DNA of 64,000 nucleotides from Odobenus rosmarus divergens (lineage: Eukaryota; Chordata; Mammalia; Carnivora; Odobenidae): the NCBI RefSeq assembly GCF_000321225.1, contig NW_004451893.1, forward strand, positions 1-64,000, read 5' to 3'. Below are positions 41,001-56,000 of the stretch, in pieces. The notes beneath the pieces were generated by a model. It saw nothing but the letters and a program-made list of their open reading frames with translations, was not told the DNA's origin and made no database searches. Both the position numbers and the translations under genes were made by a program. Every line of letters starts with the position of its first letter. The stretch's first letter is position 1.

Positions 41001-44000
41001 TGGAGAGTTTAGTCCCTTTATATCTGTCATGATCACTGATCTTTGTATATTTTTGTTCTTTCTTATTTTTTACCTTTTATTTGACTTGCTTTTTCTAGTT
41101 TTCCCCTCCTTCATGGCTTGCTTTTTTCTTTTCTTTTCTTTCCTTCTTTCTTTTTTTTTTTCCATTAAGACTCCATCATCTCCAGTTCCACTTTTTTATT
41201 CTCTGCCAATTTGGGATGTTTCTATACTTCTATTCTTATTGTGTAGCCTGGAAATTTTTCCTGCGTATTTAACTTAAAGTCTAATAATTGGGTTTTTTAA
41301 AAATGACTTTCTGATTAATATTGGCCCTTAGACTGTTTTGACTTCAGTCACTACCCTCCTGATTTATATGCTGTTTTTATTCAATTTTAGTTACATCTTG
41401 TTTTTTTAAATCTCTCAAACATATAGTCATTGTTTATTTGTATCTACATACATGTTTAAAATTTACTCATCATTCTTTCTTGAATCTTAGATCTTTCTTC
41501 AAAAATCGATTCCCCTTTTCCTGAACTATATCTTGTACAAGTTAATTTAGTGAGTCTGTTACTTATAAATAGTTTTGGTGTGTCCAAAATGTCTATTTCT
41601 CCCTTGTTCTTGAAACCCTGGTTTTGCTGGGGTTAGACTCCTAGGTTTACCATTACTATTTGAAGATAATATTCTACTGCTTCTGATTTCTGTCATTCCT
41701 GCAGAAAAGTCTGCTGCTAATTAATGTTCCTTTGGAGGTAATTTGTCTTTTTCTCTGCTTTTATGGTCTCTTCTTTGTCTTTAGTGGTGTTTCACTTTAA
41801 TGTATCTGACTGGATTTTTTTTTTTTTTTAATTTGTTTTGGATTCATCGTACTTCTTGAGTCCTATGTCTTAAGTTCTGTGAAATTCTCATTTGTTGCCT
41901 CTTTGAATATTGTCTTCCTCATTCTCTCTGTTCTTTCTTTTGGGAATCCTTTTAGAAATCTAATGGAGTTTCACATGTCTCTTAACCACTCATTTTCCAT
42001 CTTTTTGTCTTTCCATATTTCTGTACTGCATTGTGGTAATTTTTATCATATGTACATTCTAAGTCACTACTGTTCTTTTGAGTTCTGTCTAATCTGCTAA
42101 GGAACCCATCCACTGAGTTTCTAATCTTATTTATACTATTTTTTAATTTCTAGATGTTCTGTTTGGTTCTTTTGCATATCTGCTTAGTCAGTTTTGATAG
42201 ACTCCTAAAGGAGAATATTCCATATTTTCAATTCTGTCATTTATCTTTTTATGCACATGTAACACATTTGTTGTATTCTCTTTATCCAGTAATTCCTTTT
42301 TTTTTTTTTTTAAGACTTTATTTATTTATTAGAGAGAGAACCAGCAAGAGAGGGAACACAAGCAGGGGGAGTGGGAGAGGGAGAAGCAGCCTTCCCTTGG
42401 AGCAGGGAGCCTGATGCAAGGCTCCATCACAGAACCCCGGGATCATGACCTGAGCCGAAGTCAGATGCTTAACGACTGAGCCACCCAGGCGCCTCTATCC
42501 AGTAATTCTAATATCTGCAGTCTTTGCAGATCTAATTCTATTGTTTGCTTCTGCTGTCTCTCACTCATGGGGCTTGTTTAGCAGTTTGTGGTTGGGAACT
42601 CATTTTCCTTGGAACATACTTGTGGAAAATTTTTGAGACTGGGTTTAAAATGCATTTTTCTAGAGACACTTTGCATTTGTTTTTGCTAAGTGTCTGAAAG
42701 GCCGTACCAACTGAGACACTTTAAATTTCCGATTTGGGATTTTTCAGGTCAGACAGTTCATATAAATTTAGTCCCCAAATCAGCTTTTTTTTTTTTTTAA
42801 AGATTTATTTATTTTGAGAGAGTGAGAATGAGAGAGAGAGTACATGAGAGGGGGGAGGGTTAGAGGGAGAAGCAGGCTCCTTGCTGAGCAGGGAGCCCGA
42901 TGCGGGACTCGATCCCGGGACTCCAGGATCATGACCTGAGCTGAAGGCAGTCGCTTAACCGACTGAGCCACCCAGGCGCCCCCCAAATCAGCTTTAATGT
43001 AGGCCTGTGATTGGGGATTCTCAGGGAAGACTTTTTGAGTATCTTCCCTTTTCATTCAGCTGAGGATGAGATAAGCATGTCTCTCTTTAATTATCCTCTT
43101 CCTCCACAGGACAGGAGCATTTTTTTCTGCTTCGCACAATGATGTGTCCCCTCCCAGGGGTCTGGCGATGTCTGCTGTGACCTACAACTGTTGCCCGCTG
43201 AGCCTGGGCCTTAGGCGTATGCCAGCCCCAGCAGACTCACTTAGACCCTTAGGTTTTTGCTTTCTCATTATTTCTGGACTCTGAGGAATTTTCTCACTTC
43301 CCTGCCACCTCAGAGTTAAATTTTTAAAGATGTTTTAAAAAAATACTTTGTCCAGCAATTTTAGGAATACTACACTGGGAGGGATTTCCTTGACCATCAA
43401 ATTTGCCATGGGTTGCTTTGCGTTAGGTGTTAAGCAGTGAAGTGGATTATGCTTCATTATTATGATTGTTTTTTGACTTTTACTCAGAGTTCCTTTTCTA
43501 AAGAATTGGAGCATTAAATCTAATCAGTTGAAATTAGGTTGTCCTTCAACCTAGTGGGCACCGTTTCAAATGAATTCCTGTCTCAGAAGCACAGAATAAC
43601 ACTGTATTTTTATATCACACTTTAAGAATATTGCAAGTAATAATGAAATCTTACTTAGGAGTTCATGGTCCTTATTATTTGAACTATCCTAACCTCTTTC
43701 AAAATACAAATTCACATTTTATTTTATTCACAGATAAATAGATTTAGAGTTTAGAAATGTTAAGGTTAAGATAATTCTGTGTCCTTTTTAATCTTTAGAG
43801 GCATAGTTCTCTTTCAACAACTCTGAAGTGAGACTGAAGTATTATCTGCCACTTTTTGTAATTCCTCATTTGCCCCTTTTTAATTTTCCTAAAAAACTTT
43901 GCACTTAATAAGTTACAGCTTTTTTTTTTCAGGCCCTGTATTGCTGAGGGAAAATATATTCCATTTTGAAGCAAACAAGAATAGTTTAGAATCCAACTTA

Positions 44001-47000
44001 CTTTTTTATTTGTTCATAGTCATCTGGGCTAGACACCAGACATTTTATTGAGTGGATTAATCAGGGATACGCTATGGTATGTGCTTATTTTCCCCTAGTT
44101 GATGAGTGCTACATGTGTGTCTGTGTGCGTGTACTTGTACATAAGGTAATTGGTTAGAAGTATTTTTTAGGTGTACTTAATGTAGCAGATACTTCCATTA
44201 ATAGACTTTCTTTGGTTTATACATGCATGAAAACCAAATGACTTACTATTCTATCTTTATTCTTCCAGGGTAATACTGAACAACCTGTCCAAACTAGCAA
44301 GATTGGACTTGGAAGGAGAGAGTATCAGAGTTTACAACACCGCCATCATTCTCAGCGTTCTAAGTGCCGTCCACCTAAGGGCATGTATTTAACCCAGGAA
44401 GATGTGGTTGCTGTTTCCTGTAGTCCCAATGCAGCCAACACCATCCTGCGGCAGCTGGACATGGAGCTGATCTCTTTAAAGCGTCAGGTAGTAAAAATAA
44501 AAATCTTATTGTTAATGATTCTATCTATTCAGTTTATCCACTTTTAAAACCTCAGTAAACTTAAGTTTTTTACAGATTTTCTCAGCTACCCACTTATATA
44601 AGCTCTACTCTTTAAAATTTACCTTGTTTCCAAATTCAAAGATGCCTCAGTCTATTCTAAATTTGAATCCCAGCATTGTTACTGGTTAGCTCTGTGATAG
44701 TGGGAAATAATAGAATTTCTCTGAGCTTCAACTTTATATCTATGAAATTGAGGATAAAATAATCATACTTCTCTTGCAGGTTGTTAGGAGTTGGTTGAGA
44801 TGTTAATTGCAGATTGTTGAGCTGTGTCTGGCACTTTTTTTTTCTTTTTTTTTTAAATTAACATATAATGTATTATTTGTTTCAGGGGTACAGGTCTGAT
44901 TCATCAGTCTTACACAATTCACAGCACTCACCATAGCATATACCCTCCCCAATGCCCATCACCCAGCCACCCCATCCCTCCCACCCCCTTGTGTCTGGCA
45001 CTTTTTTGAGTGCTCAGTGAATAATGGCTGCTCTCTTCATCCTCATCATTATTACCAGTAGTAGCGGCCACGGTATTATAAATATATCATCATCATAATC
45101 AGGTTAATCATGGTTAAGAGTCAGGTTCTAGGGTCAGTGAATGTAAATTTTAACCTTAGCTACATCGTCTAGTTCCTGTGTAACCTCGGGGTAGCTGGTT
45201 AACTCTTCTTAACTCAGCTTCCTCATCTTGAAATGTGGATAATAATATGATGCTTGGGAGGAATTAAACAGGATAATATCTGAGAAGTGCTTACAACAGT
45301 GCCTAGCACATAGTAAGTACTCAGTTAATGGTTGTTCTTAGGTCTCTGGCCTTTCTTGGTCATCTTTCCCCTCTCTCTTGGTTTCTGTTGTTTTCCCTAT
45401 CCCTTAGACCTAGTAACTCTTCTAAGTCTGTATCAAGCAATCTTACACTATATGCCAGTGACTTCTGAATCGACTTCTAATAAGGCTTTGACTTTTCTCC
45501 CAAGCCCTGTATTGCTATATCTAGCTACCTGCTAGGCATCTTCATCTAACCCCTGAAAGATGGTTTTTCTCTGTTCCCTGTCTGTTGAAACATGAGAATC
45601 CTCTTCGATTTATCCCTTGCCATTATCACATCCCCCAATACATACGAATCCAAGTGGTAACCTAGTTGTGTAAGTTTATCTGAGAAATTTTCTTTAAATC
45701 AGTCCCCTCATTTTTAATCCCATCACTACTACCTTTGTTCAGGTCCTTACATCCTCTTATCTGAGAGTAACTGTCCTGTGGATTCTCCTTGCTGTCCACT
45801 TTCGCTGCAGCTCATGCTACATATTGTTGTCCATGTCCATGTTATCTTCTTAAAATACTGGTATGATCAAAGTCATTCACTTTAAAGCTCTTCGTTAATT
45901 TCTACTTGCCCTTAGCACATTATAGCAGAGGTAGACAGGAATTGATCAGAAGGTCATGTTAAGAAATTTAAAATTCATCGTGAGTTAAGAAACCACTGAA
46001 GGATTTTAAAGAGAGGTGTAACATCGTCTTATTTATATTTTTCAACTATATCTCTTTGCATTTTTTATTTTACTAGTTGCTCTAGGGATTTATAGTATGC
46101 ATCCTCAGCCTACCATATCATCCTTGCTTAGATATTACAATATTATCCTTAGAGTTAATATTGTACCACTTTATATAAAATGTAAGAATCTTGCAACAAT
46201 ATAATGTGGGATCAAGATAGTTTTTCCCTATCTGAAACATTCAGATTTCTCTATCTCTTGACCCTGGTTATTCACCCAAACTGCTCTTATATTTCTCTTT
46301 TCTTCTCCAACAAACTTCTTGCATAAATATCTACCATATTAGCTTCCTCTGCTTTCTTAACATCACATATTCTCTGATGCTTCCCAATGTAATTTCTGCT
46401 CCATACACCATCCCAGTTCTACCAGTGGAAAAAGTTATCTTAAGTTTATTTATTAACCAATTGCCCGGTTTCATGCCCTCTTGAATCTATTACTGCTAGT
46501 AGTATCTGACACTGACAACCACTTCTTCCTTCTTGGAATTCCTTTCCTTTGGCTTTTATGACACCAGGCTCTCTAATGTATGTAGTATATTTTTGACTGG
46601 ATGCTTGGCCTTTAGTTGAACAATGAATGTGTGCACGACTTCCATCTTCCAAACCACAGCACTCTTTCTTTTTAGAGAACTTGTAAAACACTTTGCCTGT
46701 AATATCTTTAAAAGGTTTCAAGTAGTCTTGAAGCTGGGGTAGGGGTGGCTGCATTTTTCCAGAAGATGTGGCGGCTCTTGCCTGGTCTGCTTCCCAGCTT
46801 CTTTTCTCCTGACTTTGCTTCCTGCCCTGGGCGCCCTGAGGTTCTATTGCCACTGCCCTCACCACTGCAGCCATGATCTTCCTAATGGACACCCAGAAAA
46901 CTGAAATGGGATTAACAGGATATGGAGTGTTTTTCTTGGGCTTTGGAATGATTCTTTTATTTGACAAAGCACTATTGGCTGTTGGGTAATGTTTTCTTTG

Positions 47001-50000
47001 TAGCTGGCTTGGCTTTTGTAATTGGTTTACAAAGAACATTCAGATTCTTCTTCCAAAAACCTAAAATGAAAGCTATAGGGTTTTTCCTGGGTGTTGTATT
47101 TGTAGTCCTTGTTGGTTGGCCTTTGATAGGCATGATCTTTGAAATTTATGGATTCTTTCTCATGTTCAAGGGCTTCTTTCTTATGGTCATTGGCTTTATA
47201 GGAAGATTGCCAGTCTTTGGGTTCCTCTTGAATCTACCTGGAATTTGTAAATAAAGTTGGAGAAAGCAACGATATGGTAGAAAGACAAGTGAATTGGAGA
47301 TTCATTTAAAATATTATATTATTTATAAAGTCCTTTGAAGAATATTCACAAAATTAAATTACATGAAATAAAGGTTCTTTACAGAAGTTTAAAATGTAGA
47401 GCCTACCAAGTACCAATAGCAGTTAACCAGCAGTGAGAACGGTCTTCTAACCAAGTGGTCTAAGAAGGCAGTGAGCAGACTGAAGGAGTGACATCTGTGT
47501 TACAATATATACTGAAACTCTTGAAGGCCATTTTTAATGGTTTTTCTGCCATGTGGGAAATACAGCCAGCCTTGGAGAACTGTGGTGTCTGTTTCTTTCC
47601 TTTTTCTTTTAAAGATGCAGTAACATCCATAGGCATTTGCTTTTTTAGAAATATCCACTGGAATCGCAAAAATATTTCCATTTGCATCGTCGCTGAAAGT
47701 AATACATGAGTTAGATTGGGTGATGTCATTTTAATCTGTTAAAACCAAGGAGGGCGCCTGGGTGGCTCAGTTGGTTAAGCGACTGCCTTCAGCTCAGGTC
47801 ATGATCCTGGAGTCCCGGGATCGAGTCCCGCATCGGGTTCCCTGCTTGGCGGGGAGTCTGCTTCTCCCTCTGACCCTCCCCTCTCTCATGTGCTCTCTCT
47901 CTCTCTCATTCTCTCTCTCAAATAAAAAAAAAAACACACAAGGAAAACCCAGTTTGATGTATGAATGACTTTTTTTTTTTTTGGTAAACATAGGGTTAAA
48001 ATTTTTTTAAAAATTGCTCAAAATTTTTTTGAATAATGAGGGAATAAAATGTACTCAGTTGCCTGTATTCATACTCTATCCTTAACACTACTACTTACTT
48101 ATAGCCTATTTTTATTATAAAGGATCTTTTTTAAAGCTTTAAACTCCTTTCTTGGTTTGTCATTTGATGTGTGACATAGTAATGGTTTGCACTCTTGGTT
48201 TTACAAATTCTGCTATTTTTATATCCCAGACACATCTCATACGAACACAGTCTCATATGAAGAAGTCCAAACTGCCTTCCCCCACACCCCACCATAGTTA
48301 GCTCTTCCTCCTTTGCATTCCCTGTCATAGTGCTTAGCACCACATATACTCGGGTTACTTAAGCCAGTGGCCAGAGTTATCCTTGATTCTTCCTTCTCCC
48401 TAATTCTCCCCATCAAGTGTTTACAAACACATCTTAATTTTTGTTTCCAGGTTGTTTCTTTTCTCTGTGTGCCACCACCATGATTACTTCATTCCTACTG
48501 TTTTAATTGAAGTCCTCAATGTTTCTCATCTGGATTGTTAAATTCATTTTCATCTTCTTTATTCCATTCCATTCTCCAGATGACTACTGGAATTATCATT
48601 CTAAAAGGCAAATATGACTACGTTGCTCCCTTGCTTAAAAATTCTTTAGGTCGAGGTGCTTGGGTGGCTCAGTCGGTTAAGCGTCTGGCTCTTGATTTCA
48701 GCTCAGATCATGATCTCAGGGTCATGAGATTGAGGCTCACGTCAGCTCCACACTCAGCACTGAATCTGCTTGTCCCTCTCCCTCTGCTCCTCCCTGCATG
48801 CGTGCACTCACGCACACTCTCTCTCAAATAAATAAATAAAATCTTTTTCTCAGTCTTTAGGCAGAATTCAAATTCTCTGTTCAGTCCCAGCCTAACTGCT
48901 TTCCTGTCTTCCTACATGCTATTCTGCCTGGAAGGCATTTCCTGCCCAACCTTGCCTACCTGCTTAATTCTCGTTAATCCTTTGAAACTAAATTTAGGTA
49001 TCATCTTCTTTGGAAAACTTACCTATTTTCCCCATTACCCATGCCTGTTAACATAAATACAAAATACTTGCTCTCTTTTCTCTCTTTCTCCAAGTCTAGG
49101 TTAGGTGTTTTAGTGTTTATCATACTTTTATATTTATTTATCTCCCCACTAATCTATGAAATCTTTAAAGACTGAGAATTTACATTTTTACATTTTATCT
49201 TTGTGTGTCTAACATGGTTGACCAACTAACTACATTTGAATCAACCTAGATTTTTACATTTTAGCTGTGTTAAGATCTCTGAGGAAAAAATTTCACAAAT
49301 CACTTTATAAATATTTGATTGTCCATACTGGGAAAAAAAAGCAAACCAAGAAAAAAACGTAAACAAATGAACAAACAAAAGTCCTAACCCTTAATATTCT
49401 AGGTAAAGATTAATAATATTGCTAGTAGAGTAGTAGTTAAAAACTTGGCATGGTTCAGATTCAGGTTCTGCCGCTTCTGTCTGTAGCGTAGGGAAAGTTT
49501 CTTGACTTCTCTGTGCCCAGCCTTCCTCATCTGTAAAATGATTATAGTAAAAGTAGAGTCAGTTCTGCTATAATGCTTATTTTGAAAACATGAATTTGTT
49601 CCAACACGATTGATATACTAGGGAACAATTTGAGTATAATGTGAATTTTGCATTTGCTTATATTTGATTTTTATCAGTGGAAAACTGACCTAGTTGAGTA
49701 CATATACAAACACTTCAGATGTATATCAGCTCCCTCAATTAACTGTATGTTATGAACCACACATATCCTATCTGGTGTTAAAATTTTTCATCTGATTTTC
49801 AAATAACCCTCCTTCTACCACTTCCCAGTAACTCACAAGCTGCAACTATTTGACACTTCTCTAAGTAACCTCAGGTGTTTTCCAAGGTTAAGTACCATCT
49901 TTATTGTAGCATTTCTAAATTTCTTTATTATTTAGAATGCATAAATCTGCTATCATTTTTATGAGGTTCTTATCTTTTTTTATGTGTCATTGATGAAGTT

Positions 50001-53000
50001 TTTCAGTGTTGGATCCCTAGCTCTGTTTCCCCATAAGTACTGTGGTTTTTTATTGTGCGATTTTGCCTAGTAGGGTGATTTTTGAGAAAGCCTATGTCAG
50101 CTTATAGCGGAACTCTTAACAAAGTAGTTGTGAGAATTAAGTGATTTATTACACGTGAAGCACCAACAATGATGCTTAACCTAATAAACACCTAATATTA
50201 TCCAATCTCATCATTATTACTCTTATTGGAATAACTTATTTTTACCAAACATTATGGTAATGAGCAATATTGATGGAATTTTCCTCTATATACCATGTGT
50301 CTTAGACGTTGTTAAAAGATACTCAGATTTGTAGACTGTTTATTAGCCTACTAGAGATATATTAGTTATATATATAATTAGTTGATTAGTGGATATATAT
50401 AGTAAATGTGGATATTAGTTGAATGGCCCCAAGTGTGATAAAATGTAATTAAGTGTCTGTCCTCCTGAAATAAAATTTATGAAGGTTTTGGTATATATCC
50501 TTTTCATTTGTTGAGTACTCAAACATTTACCTAAGTATGTGATCTGATTCATACTTTGGGCTATTTTGTTGAAGGTTCAGAATGCTAAGCAAGTGAACAG
50601 TGCACTTAAACAGAAAATGGAAGGTGGAATTGAAGAATTCAAACCTCCTGAGGTATGTTATTAAAGAATATATGTGACTAAGTATGGAGAAACCTTATTC
50701 TTTGAATTATCTATCCTGTATTTACTATTTTGGTTGTATGTGTTGTTAGTACTTTGAAGATGTCATAGCCTGGGTAATTTGTCACGTCTCTGTTTTGTCA
50801 TTTAGATAGTCTTTTGAGACTTGGCTAATGATTTAAGTGAAGTCATTTCTTTCCTGCCGTTAGCAATTCCTATCAAGCAAAGTAAGTAGGGAAAAACAGC
50901 TATACAGGTAGGCCCAGTGCACATGAAAATAGAAGGTAATTGATGAGCAAGCCAGTACATTTCTGGGTCTGCAGCAGTGTTTGCTCAAAGCCTTTTCCTA
51001 CCTGTGTGAATTGGTAACACAGCAAGAAAAAGAACGTAAGAAAAGGAGCTCATTTAGCAATTTTAGCAATTTTTTATTTTAAGGTATTTTTCTTTTGGCT
51101 CAGATTTTTAATTAGGATTTTAGTGTGTGGACTTAATTAATTAACATTCTTGTACTCCTATCCCTGAAAATGTGAAATCTAAAAGCAAGATGTAGATTAA
51201 CCATTTTCTCGTCTTTCTTCTATTTCCTCTGAAACCTAATATATATTTAATATTTATGATAATTATAGGAGTACTTAAATGCCCGTAAAGTCCAATCAAG
51301 TCTTTTCACAGAAGCTTCTATTATAAATTTTTTTCTCTTGTCTCTCTCTCTTTTTTAAGATTCCTATGCTGTGCTTCATATCCTGGACTTGCCTTTCTAT
51401 GTATTTAATAATCAGATAATCCTTATTTGCTCCTAATGGGATGCTCCCTCGCCCCCCTCCATCACAAGATGCCTGAAATATCTACAAATGAAATATGCAT
51501 GAGGGTCTGGTGGGGAGGGCAGAAGAGTCGGGGGGAGCGCTTCAGAACAAATGCACCATATTCTGTCTCACTCATTAGAATCTTTCAGAAAGGAAGAATC
51601 ATAGGAATAAAATTGTTCTTGGTTTTTTTGTTTGTTTTGAATGGTCTCTTTCAAGAAAGTTAGATAATGGGAAAAAATGAAATCTACATAGACCAATATA
51701 ACATCTGATTCCAAACCCACAGGTAAACTGACAAACATTCTAGTGACATTTCTGTTTATTTAAAGATAGTAATACAAAGAATACTGCTTTATATTACTGT
51801 GAAAAAAATTATTTTAAATCTTATATTAAAATTGTTTTGGGGCGCCTGGGTGGCTCAGTCGGTTAAGCGACTGCCTTCGGCTCAGGTCATGATCCTGGAG
51901 TCCTAGGATCGAGTCCAGCATCGGGCTCCCAGCTCAGTGAGAAGCCTGCTTCTCTCTCTGACCCTCCCCCCTCTCATGTACTCTCTCTCTCTCTCTCATT
52001 CTCACTCTCTCAAAATAAATAAATCTTAAAAAAAAATTGTTTTAATTTCATATTTAATTATACATTAAAATGCATAAAAGCCAAAAGCTTTACATGCCTC
52101 TAATTTCATAACTTAAAAATTAAATTAAAAAATTATAGCAGATATTAAAAATGGGGGAATACCATAAAGAACTTTATGTCAATAAGTTCAAAAATTTAAA
52201 TAAAACTTAGAAATTTATAGGAAAATATATCGTACCAAACTTGTCTTAAGAAGAAGGAAAACCTGATAAATTTATAGTCATTAAGTAAAATGAAGGAACA
52301 GTTAACATTTTTTTATAAGGAAATACCAAGCCCAGACAGTTTTACAGAAAATGTCTACCAGATTTTCAAGGAAACAATGATTCTAACCTCACATTTTCCA
52401 GAAAACGGAAGGATGGCTTCACTCATTAACATTACATAAAGACACGAAAGTGCAATAGCATTTGTAACTTTATGCTATCTCATTTGATGCTCACATAAAT
52501 CCCAAGAAGTAGATGAAGCAAATACTATTTTACATGACAAATCTGGGCCTCAGAGAGGTTAACTGGCTTGATCAACGTCACATCTAGTAAATAGTGAAAT
52601 TTTGGCTATATTTCACAATCTTAGAATCCAGTTGGAGTCCTAGATTGATATCCTGCTCCCTCTTACTTTGGAAAGTTTTCATTTAATAGCAAAATTATAT
52701 TTTGATTCTCACATTTAAATGCAGTTGGGGCTTAGAAGTTATCAGACATTTATTACATCTTTTGGGGTTTTTGTAAAAATAATGATCAAAATGAAACAAC
52801 CAAAATCTTAACACTCTACCAATCATACAATGAAGTTTGAATATTACTTTGAGGTTGATTTATTGAACTCCTATGACTTAAAAATGTATGTAGGGTTTAT
52901 TATATAGAAAACACTCAGGATATATTTATATTTATCATATTATTTCTGTTCCTTTGCAGGGAAGAACAACCTGAATAGATCTATTTCAAAATACTAGATT

Positions 53001-56000
53001 AACAGTCTTTGTAAAGACCTTGAAAAATCATGTAATCTATCACCTTTTCTTTAGATAATAGAATTTCTATCTAATATGTAATAAAAGAATTTCATTAACC
53101 ATTAGAACAATAGGCTACTACGTGATGTAACTCAACTGGAAGTAAACAGTTACTAAGATGCTTTACTTACTCATTTGATTGTATTTGTTATTTTCACTTA
53201 GGAAAAAATTTGGTGAAGAAAGTTTATTCACTCCCATAAGTATTTATTTATCACTTTTTTTATGTAAGGCACTGTTTTAGGCACTGTGGGAAATGTGTGA
53301 TGGATTTTTCCATCTGCCTTAAAAAAAAAAAAACAACACAGTCTAGATGTTATAAGACAAACTGATTAAAGTTGTGTGATAGATTTATAAGTAAAAAGCT
53401 ACAGGAAAACAAGTGATAATTACTCATTCTTGCTAGGATAATCAGGGATGACTTCCTAATGAGGGATGTTTCAGCTGAGGTTTGAAGGATGAGTAGGAGT
53501 TTTGCACATACAAAAAAGGGCAGGCAAATGGAATAGTATGAACAGTGGCTTGGTATGGAACAGTACATTCAAAATACTTACATATAAATCCTGTGAGGGA
53601 AAAAAACAGTCAACAGGCATTCCCTGAGCACTTATGTCCTCATTGTGGTGCTGATTACTATTGACAATTTAGTGAAAGTGTAAAACAATTTTCTCTCATG
53701 AAGCATATTGTAGGAAGGCAAAGTTGGATGCAGAGGACAAGTGAACGTGGTGTATGAGAGAGATGTTAACAGGATTGAGTTCAACAGGGACTTCTTTATG
53801 ATAGAGGTCAGTGGGCAAGGGCTAGAGTATAAAAGTCTGAGAGCTAGGAAGAGAAGTTTGCCTTTTAAATTAGGTCAAATGGGAAGACCCTGTAGTTTCT
53901 TCAATATAAGAAGGTTATAAGGGGAATTTTTAATTTTAGGAAGGTTATCCTGGTTACACAGGCTAAATTGAAAACTTCATAGCTGCTAAAATACCAACCA
54001 TGTGAGTGATAAAGTAAATGGTAAAAGGGATTTTGGTATGGTCAGGTATTAGTTGTAGGAGTGGACAGCAAGTGATAAATCCAAAGAACATTGCAAAATA
54101 GAAAATAGTATATCTATGTGAAAGTATGTAAGAGTGTTGGGGCAAGTGGTGGTCTGTGGGGTTATGCTTTGATTTGTTTTGGTTGGAGGTAGGAAGGTGG
54201 GACAAGGAGATTAATGAAACCAGGAAGGAAGAAACTGGGAGTGCTTTTTGAAGCTAGAAATTTCCCCATCTATTGATGTTTTCATGCATAGGTGGGTGAC
54301 ATTCTTTCATTATGGATGTTGGATGGAATTTTCAGCACTGGGTGGAAGGTTTAACTTGGTGTCCTCTTCTAATTCTTTCAACTTAAAGATAGTATGAATC
54401 TACTACTGACAAAAATGGGAAAGATACAAGAACTAATTTAGCAGGGAAAGGATGCAGTAAAGATGCCGAATTAATGAAGGATGTCATAGATTGTTCTAGA
54501 AGGATCTTTGGGACCTTTCATATTATTAGTTTTATAACTATTATATATTGGATTATTTTAGTTTAGGTTAACATTTTATTATTTTAAAAACAGCAGTATT
54601 TCTGACTGGCGTTTGCTGTAGAGGAATGTTCTCAGTGGTACTACCTAGCTAACCATAACTACTACACAATTTTAGATTCCTAGATATATTCTAGTTGTCC
54701 TTTCTGTAAGTTAAATAAATCTCTGCCAAAGTTTCTTGGGTTTAAAAGAGAATTAAAAAATCAATAACTTGAAGGAATCTTATGTATTTAAAAATTTTTG
54801 ACCCTGTTTCTCCTTCAGTCTTTCCTTTCTTCCACTGCTTCTGTTTTGTCATACAGACTCTTAATTCAATGCAGTTTCAACCCTCCTCCCTGCATTTTTC
54901 CACTGAAGCTGCTGTTTAAAGGCTAACACTGCTGCTGCTGATGAAATTCCCCAGCTCTAACTCATTTTTCTTGCCTTTTCCTGAGCCTTGACATAGATGA
55001 CAACCTCTCTTCCTTTAATTTTTGAGAGGTGATATGATATCATTTGTAACTATTATGTTCCCTTTTCAGCTGTAATTTTCCTTTCTATACGTAAATATAA
55101 GCATTCTCCAGTTTTTATCCTCAAAATTCACTTGTCTTCTCTTTGGAACATCATACAAGCTCATCACTTCACTATACTAAAATTACATCATATGACACAA
55201 ACTCAACCACACATATTCAGCCAAGTAAAAAGGAGTATGTTTAGTAATAGCAAGTAGAGGAGAGCTGGCAATCCTGCCTAAACTCCCATTTATCAAGTGT
55301 CTCCTGCAAAGTAAGCAGTTAGGGGCTGGAACTGTGAATCCACTATTTCTTTAGAAGGCTTTAGCTTGGGGCACCTGGGTGGCTCAGTCAGTTGGGCATC
55401 TGCCTTCAGCTCGGGTCATAATCCCAGGCCCCAGGATCAGACCCCACGTCGGGCTTTCTGCTCAGCGGGGAGCCTGCTTCTCCCTCTCCCCCATCCTGCC
55501 TCTTTGTCTGTCTCTCTCTCTGTCAAATAAATAAATGAAAATCTAAAAAAAAAGAAGAAGAAGAAGAAGGCTTTAGCTTCCGCAGGCCTCCTGTGTGAGC
55601 AGTCTCCTTGACTTGAAATTCTAGTATTTAAGAATGTATTTATGTTTTTCATTCAGTACTACCCTAAATTTCAACCAAAGCTTCATCTAGGATTAACTGA
55701 AAAACTAGTGGTCCATTTCAGTGCTGGAGGAATATCTGGCCATGTGGACTTACTGAGAGATTGTGTGCCTGTTTCCGTGACCACCTTTGTAAGAACATTT
55801 CAATAGTAATTTGGAATTTAAAACAAAAATCTTTTTTTTTTTAATTCATAGGCAGATTTTAGAACCTTACGTCTGAGTAAGATATGACTCCATTGTTTTC
55901 CCTCATACAGTTTTCCAGACCCTTAAAAGCTGTGTTTGAATAGATGAATCTATTTTAATCTCAAGTGGATGCTGAGCTCCACCTGAATGACCTCATTGTC

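Larger units (their letters stand above)
37760..43320 (-). mobile_element. Long old L1/HAL1-type LINE, antisense, with nested insertions
   Basis: About 5 kb of intron 7 reads as a decayed LINE in reverse: 3' UTR-like sequence at 37,760-38,280 (TTCCATTGTATGCATATGCC), ORF2-like sequence at 38,880-41,300 (AATTGCTATAGCTTTATGAT), then 5' sequence to 43,320. A Tigger element and three CanSINEs interrupt it. Boundaries are approximate, and more than one LINE copy may be involved. Confidence 0.6.

Noticed and set aside
40954..42414. Phe/Leu/Ser-rich frames that look membrane-like
   Set aside because: They are T-rich antisense LINE sequence; the hydrophobicity comes from base composition.
51840..51915. 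tRNA-like sequences with A-box and B-box resemblance
   Set aside because: They are the tRNA-derived heads of SINEs, with CT bodies and A tails, and not functional tRNA genes.
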